DNA from: an uncultured Veillonella sp.
Lineage (GTDB): Bacteria; Bacillota; Negativicutes; Veillonellales; Veillonellaceae
Direction: 5' to 3'
NCBI RefSeq assembly: GCF_905209685.1
Contig: NZ_CAJLUB010000003.1
Coordinates: 1 to 43,828, forward strand
DNA: 43,828 nucleotides
Shown here in pieces: positions 7,670 through 13,241 of this stretch. Numbering within the stretch: position 1 is the first letter of the stretch; every line of letters begins with the position of its first letter. The position numbers were made by a program, and so were the translations under genes. The notes under the pieces were generated by a model. That model was not told where the DNA came from and made no database searches. It worked only from the letters and a program-made list of their open reading frames with translations.

Positions 7670-7758
7670 CTTAAATAAAAAACATGATAATCGCTATCTA
7701 GATAAAGCATTGAATCCAACGCAAGATTTTCAGACGGTCTTTAATAATCAGATTAACA

Positions 7759-7843
7759 GCAAGCCGTAGCCTACACAAAACCTCCAGTTCTGACTAGGGG
7801 GAGCGGAACGCACGCGGTTTTTGCTTTTCAGACAGTTTCAGTC
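7759..7843 (+). repeat. Array spacer repeat, copy E
   Basis: GCAAGCCGTAGCCTACAC followed by AAAACCTCCAGTTCTGAC is spacer-like. It then shows a deletion (GGGGGAGCGGAACGCACGCG) relative to other copies. CTTTTCAGACAGTTTC keeps only half of the uptake sequence. It joins Rhs coding sequence at ~7844. Confidence 0.65.
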
Positions 7844-8160
7844 GACCTCGAAAACCATACTCGCTTCGTTTGGGGCGACAGCCATATACAGCAAGAAGCC
7901 AGATCGGACGGCAGATATACCTATATCTACACCGATTCCGGCAGCTACGACCCCTTGGCACAGGTATGCAACTGGACCAACGAAGATAGCGAAAGACGCA
8001 ACAAACCCACTACTTCCACTGCGACCAAATCGGCATCCCAAGAGAAATGACCGATAAGGACAGCAATCTGTTGTGGTACGGCGAATACACCGCCTGAGGG
8101 CGTCTGAAAGAGGAAACCAAGGTAACAGATAGCGCATACCAGCCCTTCCGTCTGCAAATC
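7844..8160 (+). pseudogene. Rhs core fragment, multiply frameshifted
   Basis: Pieces in different frames read RFVWGDSHIQQEARSDGRYT and YIYTDSGSYDPLAQV, then [20 protein letters not shown], then an in-frame TGA before GRLKEETKVTDSAYQPFRLQ. This reproduces ~100 residues of the Rhs shell near its end, with at least one frameshift and one stop. It is a relic of the segment present in better shape at 1210-1404 and 8641-8800. A short tail ending YIVPALPDIT with TAA at 8282-8284 may be a toxin-tip end. Confidence 0.7.
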
Positions 8161-8312
8161 CTCAGGATTTATTGGAAGTTGTGTTGATAAGGATACAGGC
8201 GATGAGACTCTGACAGAATGGGGAATAATTCATTAATCTAAAAAAGGAGCCTATATTGTTCCTGCATTGCCTGATATAACATAAATTCTATATTTTATTT
8301 GGGGAATTAATT

Positions 8313-8612
8313 ATGAAAAGAAAAGAAATTATTTTAAGTATGCAAACGGCTTTTCTTGGAGCAATTTGTAAGAAAGTCAGACTTATTGCATTTGATATGA
8401 CTGAAGAATTATTTACTCTTTATGTATATATTGATTCGCCACTGACAGATGATGAGTATGAAGCAATAGATAGTGCTGTTACAGATGTATTGGCTGATTT
8501 TCCAAATTTTCTATATGAAAAAATATGTATTATTGAAAATAATGATAATATTCTTTTATTGAATATGTATAAAGGATGTTTTTTTATGCGATTTGAAAAT
8601 AAATTTGATTAA
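8313..8612 (+). CDS. Small putative immunity protein
   Basis: 99 aa with TTGGGGAATTA before the ATG. Predicted alpha-beta-beta-alpha-beta: a first helix with MQTAFLGAICKKVRLIAF, strands LFTLYVYIDSPL, then a helix AIDSAVTDVLADFP and strands KICIIEN. The layout resembles small immunity proteins beginning M-K-R-x-x-x-L-x-x-M-Q-x-A-L-L-G. I cannot give a family name. It follows degraded Rhs sequence. Confidence 0.6.
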   Translation: MKRKEIILSMQTAFLGAICKKVRLIAFDMTEELFTLYVYIDSPLTDDEYEAIDSAVTDVLADFPNFLYEKICIIENNDNILLLNMYKGCFFMRFENKFD

Positions 8613-8640
8613 ATAACTCGTTATCCCTACCGTTCAAGAT

Positions 8641-8912
8641 AACCGCCTGAAAATCTACAACGGCACAAGTTACTACTACGACGACCTCGGCAACCTCTTA
8701 TTGTTCGGCAACTACACTAGCTGGGGTCGTCTGAATGAGGAAATCAAGGTAACGGATAGCGCATACTAGCCCTTCCGCTTGCAAAACCAGTATTGCAATC
8801 GTGAAACAGGAAATAAATGTGGCATTGATAATAGAGATGAATTTAATCAATGGAAGCGCGAGTTCTGGTACGACCAAGCTTTAAAAGAATTATCTAGAAG
8901 AGGTATTAAATG
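8641..8912 (+). pseudogene. Rhs end fused to a toxin tip, one amber stop
   Basis: One reading frame runs from 8641 to TGA 8910-8912, broken only by TAG at 8767-8769, where the homologous segment has CAG (SAYQPFRLQ). It encodes NRLKIYNGTSYYYDDLGNLL, WGRLNEE, PFRLQNQYCNRETG, then switches to tip sequence (EFNQWKREFWYDQALKELSR, RGIK). The usual HYN...RYY...NQDPIGL segment is missing, so the tip is joined directly after RETG. The stop overlaps the start of the SMI1/KNR4 gene (ATGA). No start codon. The tip's W-K-R-E-F-W helix resembles the C-terminal helices of HNH/ENDO VII-type toxins, a weak resemblance. Confidence 0.65.
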
Positions 8913-9344
8913 ATTAGCTACGAAACAATGAATTTACTTATTAAATATTTTCAAGATTACCCTGAGCTTAAAGGGATACCCGCTAGTAGTGAGGAAATTA
9001 AACATGCTGAAAATATTTTAGGAATAAAATTTCACGATGATTACATTGAATTTATTAAAAAATTCGGCGGCGCAAGCGCTGGTTTGGATATCCATGCTTT
9101 CCATAATTCAACATTAATTGGAAAAGAAACAGTTATCGAATTAACTCAGGGATTTCAAAAACTTTTAGGATTACATGAACAACCAATGAATAAACTTTAT
9201 GCAATATCAGATGATGGTTCAGGTAATCCTATTTTAATGGATCAACAGGGACATATTTTTATTTATTACCATGAATCATCGGAAATGGAAATGTTATATG
9301 AATCACTTGATAGCTTATTTAAAGAAACATTGTTGGGTGAATAG
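8910..9344 (+). CDS. SMI1/KNR4 (SUKH) family immunity protein
   Basis: 144 aa. Residues ~24-55 (ASSEEIKHAENILGIKF, DDYIEFIKKFGGA) are a textbook SUKH motif, followed by a G-x-D-I loop, strands NPILMDQQGHIFIYYH and the closing helix SLDSLFKETLL. The ATG overlaps the stop of the upstream toxin-tip frame by the ATGA four-base overlap, implying translational coupling in the parental toxin-immunity pair. AAGAGG in the tip codons serves as ribosome-binding site. SUKH proteins typically neutralise nuclease toxins. Confidence 0.85.
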   Translation: MISYETMNLLIKYFQDYPELKGIPASSEEIKHAENILGIKFHDDYIEFIKKFGGASAGLDIHAFHNSTLIGKETVIELTQGFQKLLGLHEQPMNKLYAISDDGSGNPILMDQQGHIFIYYHESSEMEMLYESLDSLFKETLLGE

Positions 9345-9508
9345 CTAGCAGTAGCCCACACAAAACCTTCAGTCCTGACGTAGGGTGTGCGCGGTACGCA
9401 AGCGGTTTCTGTTTTTCAGACGACCTCACTATCCTCTTTAAGGTCGTCTGAAATATTGGTTCTTTAAGAATCTCATTACCAGTCATTTACAAAATGTAGT
9501 TTCTCGAG
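9345..9508 (+). repeat. Array spacer repeat, copy F (full length)
   Basis: The copy starts GCTAGCAGTAGCCCACAC and contains a shortened GTACGCA motif, the hairpin and TTACAAAATGTAGTTTCTCG. It matches copy C for ~150 bases and ends at the same base, after which GAGGAGC provides the next gene's ribosome-binding site. Confidence 0.85.
9415..9452 (+). terminator. Perfect inverted AG-mucDUS pair
   Basis: TTCAGACGACCT (9415-9426) and AGGTCGTCTGAA (9441-9452) are both perfect 12-mers of the Neisseria mucosa-type uptake sequence and form a 12-bp stem with a 14-base loop. Likely transcription terminator of the SMI1/KNR4 gene. Confidence 0.8.
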
Positions 9509-9523
9509 GAGCATTATAATATT

Positions 9524-9757
9524 ATGGAAATTAAAAAAGAGTCTAACGACTATATTATTAAACTTAACAACCATGAAGTCTTAGTTTTTTTTGAATGGCT
9601 TGTTAAGTTCGTTGAAAATAATCAAATTATTGATGAAGCTGAGCAAAAAATACTATATGACTTAGAATGCTTATTAGAATCCACATTAGAAGAACCTTTT
9701 ATGGAGAATTATAAAGATCTAATACATATAGCTAAAAAATCTATTATCAATAATTAG
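9524..9757 (+). CDS. Small acidic putative immunity protein
   Basis: 77 aa with CGAGGAGC ~16 bases upstream. Sequence NHEVLVFFEWLVKFVENN, then EAEQKILYDLECLLES and EPFMENYKDLIHIAKKS, is mostly helical. The pattern (V/E-A-L-V-x-F-E-W-L ... A-E-x-x-x-L-x-x-L-E-x-x-L-E) resembles short orphan proteins often found beside polymorphic toxins in Neisseria and enterics; recalled, not searched. It is flanked by spacer copies F and G without any Rhs or tip fragment. Confidence 0.55.
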   Translation: MEIKKESNDYIIKLNNHEVLVFFEWLVKFVENNQIIDEAEQKILYDLECLLESTLEEPFMENYKDLIHIAKKSIINN

Positions 9758-9796
9758 CAAGCTGTAGCCTGAACAAAAACTCTCAGTCCTAAGGAG
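9757..9796 (+). repeat. Array spacer repeat, copy G (truncated)
   Basis: GCAAGCTGTAGCCTGAAC, then AAAAACTCTCAGTCCTAAGG, is only the first ~40 bases of the spacer. It is cut directly at the next gene's ribosome-binding site (AAGGAG), so no terminator remains. The genes at 9524 and 9803 may be co-transcribed. Confidence 0.6.
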
Positions 9797-9802
9797 TATT
9801 TT

Positions 9803-10303
9803 ATGAAAATCAAAGAATTAATTGAAAAATTAGAACAAAAAAGTAGCCATCAATTTTTGAAAGCAGTATCAAAACCAGAATTTGCTTTTCCTTTGCCAAA
9901 AGATTTAGAATTCTTTTATGAAAATTATGAATATGCTATTCTTAATATTAATACTTCTTGTGAGATAAGAATCAGTTCACTTTCAGAATTGCAACCAACA
10001 AACCAAATTCTATATCCAGCTGATGATGTTATTTGGGAGGAGTTGGCAGATGATATCAGTAATGATTGGTTCATGATTGCATCTTCACAAGAGCTAAGTC
10101 AATATATCAGTATAGACTTAAACAAAAAAAGATTTGGTTTTTGTTATGATAGTTTTATAGAAACTCATGCTACACCTGATGAGTCTCCCATTATTGCGAA
10201 GTCATTTACAGAACTACTGGAAAAATTGGTTTCAAATGAAAAAGAATGGTTTTGGTTAGATTCTTCTTTTCAAAGCTATGGTGATGCTTATGAAGATGAA
10301 TAA
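9803..10303 (+). CDS. SMI1/KNR4-like (SUKH) immunity protein
   Basis: 166 aa with TAAGGAG 7 bases before the ATG. The N-terminal part has a helix (KELIEKLEQKSSHQ) then FAFPLPKDLEFFYENYEYA, the SUKH turn-helix in which the usual Gly-rich loop is replaced by N-Y-E-Y-A. Middle strands (RISSLSELQPTN) and WFMIASSQELSQYISIDL complete the fold. This version resembles cell-wall-assembly-regulator-like SUKH proteins. It lies in the spacer G-H interval with no toxin remnant, so it is an orphan. Confidence 0.65.
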   Translation: MKIKELIEKLEQKSSHQFLKAVSKPEFAFPLPKDLEFFYENYEYAILNINTSCEIRISSLSELQPTNQILYPADDVIWEELADDISNDWFMIASSQELSQYISIDLNKKRFGFCYDSFIETHATPDESPIIAKSFTELLEKLVSNEKEWFWLDSSFQSYGDAYEDE

Positions 10304-10362
10304 GTAAGTTGTAGCCCGCATGAAACTTCCAATCCTGACGTAGGTCATGTGCGGTACGCACA
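10304..10362 (+). repeat. Array spacer repeat, copy H
   Basis: GTAAGTTGTAGCCCGCATG, then AAACTTCCAATCCTGACGTA, then GTGCGGTACGCACAGG matches the first ~58 bases of copies A, C and F, after which the sequence leaves the repeat. No uptake-sequence hairpin remains here. Confidence 0.65.
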
Positions 10363-10411
10363 GGTACACCCCTTTAATATCATGTAAACAACATCCGGAA
10401 AGAAATTTAAA

Positions 10412-10735
10412 ATGACTAACTTTAAATCAACAGGTAGTACTTATTGGATTTCAGATGAAGAAATTCAAATTCTCGAAAAGAACGCTACTAATGGCGATAA
10501 AAACTCAGCATTCAAATTATATCAATACCATATGTTTGTATCTTTAGATCGAGATTTGGAATTTAAATGGCTAGAGATAGCGGCAAAAAATGGACATCCA
10601 ATTGCCCAATCCAATTTAGCCGATTTATTTTTCACACAAGGCAATAAAGAAAAAGCCATATTTTGGGCTAAAAAGGCATATAGAAATGGTGCCAAACTAC
10701 CAGACGAATTAAAAATATTGATAAATATCAATTAA
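10412..10735 (+). CDS. Sel1-repeat protein, putative immunity
   Basis: 107 aa with CCGGAAAG upstream. Residues ~25-90 hold Sel1-like units: a N-G-D-K-N-S-A-F-x-L-Y-x-Y helix pair, then KWLEIAAKNGHPIAQSNLAD and FFTQGNKEKAIFWAKKAYRN. Sel1 repeats form an alpha solenoid for protein binding, and short Sel1 proteins are frequent in toxin-immunity clusters. A possible toxin-tip remnant follows rather than precedes it, so its own partner has been lost. Confidence 0.65.
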   Translation: MTNFKSTGSTYWISDEEIQILEKNATNGDKNSAFKLYQYHMFVSLDRDLEFKWLEIAAKNGHPIAQSNLADLFFTQGNKEKAIFWAKKAYRNGAKLPDELKILININ

Positions 10736-10742
10736 TTAATAA

Positions 10743-10850
10743 GATTTAGCGGATTATCATTACAAACCCAAAACTTCTGGAGGAGGATTAAGAAAAGAAG
10801 CCAAGAAATTTCTTAGAAAATTGAAAAAAGTAGGTGAGAAATGCCCTTAA
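10743..10850 (+). pseudogene. Possible toxin-tip remnant
   Basis: A startless open frame encodes DLADYHYKPKTSGGGLRKEA then KKFLRKLKKVGEKCP with TAA at 10848-10850. It is strongly basic at the end and sits 18 bases before the last gene of the array, the usual place for a tip's 3' end. Family unknown. Confidence 0.4.
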
Positions 10851-10868
10851 ATTTTTAGGAGAATTTAA

Positions 10869-11453
10869 ATGGAAAAAAATGGATACGTTAATTTTAACTT
10901 TTTAGATAGCAAAGCCAATATAAATAATATATTAGTTGGGCTAGATTTAGACTATTCAAATAAAGTGATAGCGCCAGATGGTCATGAGTTAGCATTAGTT
11001 GCTTTTATACCAATTGAAAATCTATTAACTATTGCACCTCAATTTAAAACAGATTTTCAGGATATGGAATATAAAGATAAAGCAATTTACGTTTTTTCTT
11101 ATTATGATAAAGAAGATTATTTTCTTGACTACATTACTGAAATTGACGATGCTATTCAAGGATACACAAGAGTTATCGTCGGAGATAAAAATCAGTTCAA
11201 GTTTAACCTAGATAAATTTTATCCAATTAATCCTATTGAGAATTTAGATGAAATGAGTTTTCTAGGAGGACAACCTGAATATTTACAACAAGAGAGTGAT
11301 GATTTTCTAGAAAAATATATTTTCATAGGTCAAATCTTAGGAATGAATCTGCCTGAAGAAGTAAATGAAATTTTTTATCTAACTGAGAATATCGGATATA
11401 TTTTTATAAATCGAGATCTATCTGGTGGATTATTCTTCGTTCAAACAACTTAA
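10869..11453 (+). CDS. YwqG/DUF1963-like putative immunity protein
   Basis: 194 aa, acidic; TTAGGAG site before the ATG. Residues ~128-150 read FLGGQPEYLQQESDDF followed by FIGQI, and the end reads IGYIFINRDLSGGLFFVQTT. A G-G-x-P-x-x-x-Q loop, a F-x-G-Q-I strand and an aromatic G-x-x-F-x-Q-T ending are the pattern of the DUF1963/YwqG fold, used as immunity proteins in several toxin loci. Assignment is by motif only. It is the last gene before the Rhs remnant and the change to core genome. Confidence 0.6.
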   Translation: MEKNGYVNFNFLDSKANINNILVGLDLDYSNKVIAPDGHELALVAFIPIENLLTIAPQFKTDFQDMEYKDKAIYVFSYYDKEDYFLDYITEIDDAIQGYTRVIVGDKNQFKFNLDKFYPINPIENLDEMSFLGGQPEYLQQESDDFLEKYIFIGQILGMNLPEEVNEIFYLTENIGYIFINRDLSGGLFFVQTT

Positions 11454-11474
11454 ACAAAACTAAAAAGGATTTAA

Positions 11475-11535
11475 CCAGACCAAAGAAGACGGAGAAAGCA
11501 ACTAATGCGAAATAGCTACTATTTCCGCCACGACT
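11475..11535 (+). pseudogene. Short Rhs remnant at the array's end
   Basis: GACCAAAGAAGACGGAGAAA, then GCAACTAATGCGAAATAGCT ACTATTTCCGCCACGAC aligns by eye with the Rhs segment at ~1225-1290 (H-I-N-E-D-G-E-S ... H-Y-F-H-C-D). It carries a stop and small indels. It is the right-hand limit of recognisable array sequence. Confidence 0.5.
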
Positions 11536-11538
11536 TAG

Positions 11539-11570
11539 AAAGCCCTTTAGGTTATCGCCTAGAGGGTTTT
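11539..11570 (+). terminator. Intrinsic terminator at array/core boundary
   Basis: AAAGCCCTTTAGG pairs with CCTAGAGGGTTTT around a TTATCG loop, 13 bp with two G-U pairs, ending in a T run. Its style matches the core terminators rather than the uptake-sequence hairpins, so it is probably resident sequence. Confidence 0.75.
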
Positions 11571-11620
11571 ATATATAGCTTTAATCTCGTACTTGTGCTA
11601 TATTATTCGTATAATATAAA

Positions 11621-11762
11621 TCTTTAAAGACCAGTTGGGCCATTTGTTGCCTGTTGCTCGTTTCTTTTGATTTATTAATATACTTGGTAAGGCAATTGGA
11701 GCCCGTTCCTTGTATAATACTAGAGAGAACCCTTTATCGTTTTGGTAACGGGTTCTTTTTTA
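11621..11762 (+). ncRNA. Possible structured RNA ending in a terminator
   Basis: Between the boundary terminator and the MFS promoter there is no gene. Complementary segments GGGC (11637-11640)/GCCC (11701-11704) and TTGCCT/AGGCAA would form a long bulged hairpin. It is followed by a strong terminator: AGAACCC at 11726-11732 pairs with GGGTTCT at 11750-11756, then T6. A TATAAT-like box sits near 11609-11614. A small RNA of the 6S type or an unrelated leader are both possible; I could not match a known family. Confidence 0.3.
11726..11762 (+). terminator. Intrinsic terminator upstream of MFS gene
   Basis: AGAACCCTTTA and TAACGGGTTCT form an 11-bp stem with one mismatch and a TCGTTTTGG-type loop, followed by TTTTTTAG. 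It ends whatever is transcribed from 11,600-11,725. Confidence 0.75.
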
Positions 11763-11764
11763 GT

Positions 11765-11794
11765 TTGAAAAACTCTTTCTATTTATAGTATGAT
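11765..11794 (+). promoter_or_regulatory. Sigma-A-type promoter for the MFS gene
   Basis: TTGAAA (11765-11770) and TATGAT (11789-11794) are separated by 18 bases, just after the terminator and ~38 bases before the start codon. AAAGGAG lies between. Confidence 0.6.
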
Positions 11795-11831
11795 AGCTTT
11801 ATATGTTATTTTTCTGTAGAAAGGAGCTCGT

Positions 11832-13055
11832 ATGAATCGACTTAGTTTCTCACGAACTCAGATTTTAATTCTCGTCAGCGTGTGGCTAACATTTTTGATT
11901 AGCTTTGTTATGCGTTTATCTTGGGCATCCTTGATGCCTATCGTTAATGAGGCCTTGAGCTTTACGCCTCAAATGGGTACAGCCTATTTATCCGCCTTTT
12001 ATATGGGCTATGCCATTATGGTTCTACCAGGTGGTATCTTAGCGGATCGCATTGGTTATCGTTACACCATTTTGGTAAGCTTACTTGCTATGGCAGTTAT
12101 TACGGCATTGATGAGTACTATAGATAATTACACCTATGGATGGGTATTACGATTCTTATTAGGTATTGTATCTGGTCCGGTACAAGCATCTTGTTTAAGT
12201 GCTATTGGGGATTACTTTGGGCCTAATCAACGTGGTGCAGCCGTGGGTATCTTCATGTCCTGTACATCCCTTGGATTGACTACTGTAAACCTTTATGCAC
12301 CATATGTGGCAACTAATTATGGTTGGCAAAATGCATTTCTTTTAACAGCAGTATTACCAATCCTTGTTTTCATTCTTAGCTACTTTACGGTTCGTAAGCC
12401 AAGTGCTGAGATTTTAGCTCAACGAGAAGCAGAGGTGAGTGCTACATCTGCTCATATAGGGGAAAAGACTTCTTTAAAGGAAAACTTGTTACATGTTTTG
12501 AAGAATCGCAACATTTGTTGTCTTGCCTTTGCAGGCTTCTTTGCTACCGGTGCTACCTGGGCGGTGGCGCAATGGTCAAACTTGTACATGGTTAAACAGC
12601 TCGGCGTTAATGCCATCTATGCAGGTCATGTAATGTCTGCCTTTGGTTTAGCCGCGCTTATTGCGAAACCGACTATCGGTATTTTGTCCGATATATTACC
12701 GATTAAGAAGAACCATTTGGTGGCGCTTGTTATGTTCTTATTTGCACCAGCATTGATCCTCTTTGCGAGCACCACAAATCCAGATATGCTCTTTATAACA
12801 GGTCCAATTCTTGGTATTGGTGCTTTCATGCATAGTGCTTTAACAAATGCTCTCGTAATTCAATCCGCAGCACCTCATTTACGCGGTACAACTGCAGGCT
12901 TTGTAAACTTGTTTAATCAGATTGGCGTTATGTTGGCACCTATGATTTTAGGTAGCATGTTAACAGCTACAGGCAGTTATCAATCTGCATTGATGACCCT
13001 TGCCATTGCACCAGTTATCGGTGCTATTGCATTGTTCTTTGTACGTCTTAAATAA
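11832..13055 (+). CDS. MFS transporter
   Basis: 407 aa with ~12 hydrophobic helices and a central loop at ~residues 185-215 (KPSAEILAQREAEVSA). The loop between helices 2 and 3 carries motif A (GGILADRIGYR, residues 67-77), the signature of major facilitator transporters. AAAGGAG sits 6 bases before the ATG. It stands alone: its own promoter upstream, a long hairpin terminator downstream. The substrate cannot be read from sequence. The general shape (short loops, GPVQASCLSAIGDYF in helix 4) is that of organic-anion/sugar-acid or cyanate-type porters. Confidence 0.9.
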   Translation: MNRLSFSRTQILILVSVWLTFLISFVMRLSWASLMPIVNEALSFTPQMGTAYLSAFYMGYAIMVLPGGILADRIGYRYTILVSLLAMAVITALMSTIDNYTYGWVLRFLLGIVSGPVQASCLSAIGDYFGPNQRGAAVGIFMSCTSLGLTTVNLYAPYVATNYGWQNAFLLTAVLPILVFILSYFTVRKPSAEILAQREAEVSATSAHIGEKTSLKENLLHVLKNRNICCLAFAGFFATGATWAVAQWSNLYMVKQLGVNAIYAGHVMSAFGLAALIAKPTIGILSDILPIKKNHLVALVMFLFAPALILFASTTNPDMLFITGPILGIGAFMHSALTNALVIQSAAPHLRGTTAGFVNLFNQIGVMLAPMILGSMLTATGSYQSALMTLAIAPVIGAIALFFVRLK

Positions 13056-13114
13056 TGTGAAAGCATCATACAATAGGTTCCTCTGATTGTATGGAAACAA
13101 ACAAAATATGAAAC

Positions 13115-13212
13115 AAAAGAGACTGAATTAGATCTCCTAATGAACTGCACCCCAAAAATTGGACACAATTTTGGAGGTGCAGTTCAAAATAGGGGACAGT
13201 TCAGTCTCTTTT
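13115..13212. terminator. Terminator stem interrupted by a 46-base palindrome
   Basis: AAAAGAGACTGAA (13115-13127) pairs with TTCAGTCTCTTTT (13200-13212), an outer stem serving both convergent genes. Inside it, TGAACTGCACC...CAAAAATTG (from 13141) pairs with CAATTTT...GGTGCAGTTCA (to 13186). The inner ends (CTGCACCCCAAAAATTGGACA) look like termini of IS3/IS150-type insertion sequences. Confidence 0.7.
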
Positions 13213-13241
13213 TATACGTTACGAGTAACTATATTTTTTGA

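Noticed and set aside
7821..8157. Minus and plus frames of 70-99 residues here
   Set aside because: Frames of a degraded Rhs fragment; correct-frame motifs ([13 protein letters not shown]-type) lie in a mixture of other frames.
59..10362. CRISPR array interpretation of the recurring spacer
   Set aside because: Repeats are long, irregularly spaced, truncated and separated by genes; no short regular repeat-spacer pattern.
11453..11620. Prophage or integrative element border (tRNA, integrase, attachment repeat)
   Set aside because: No tRNA, integrase or direct repeat is visible at the array/core junction within the window.
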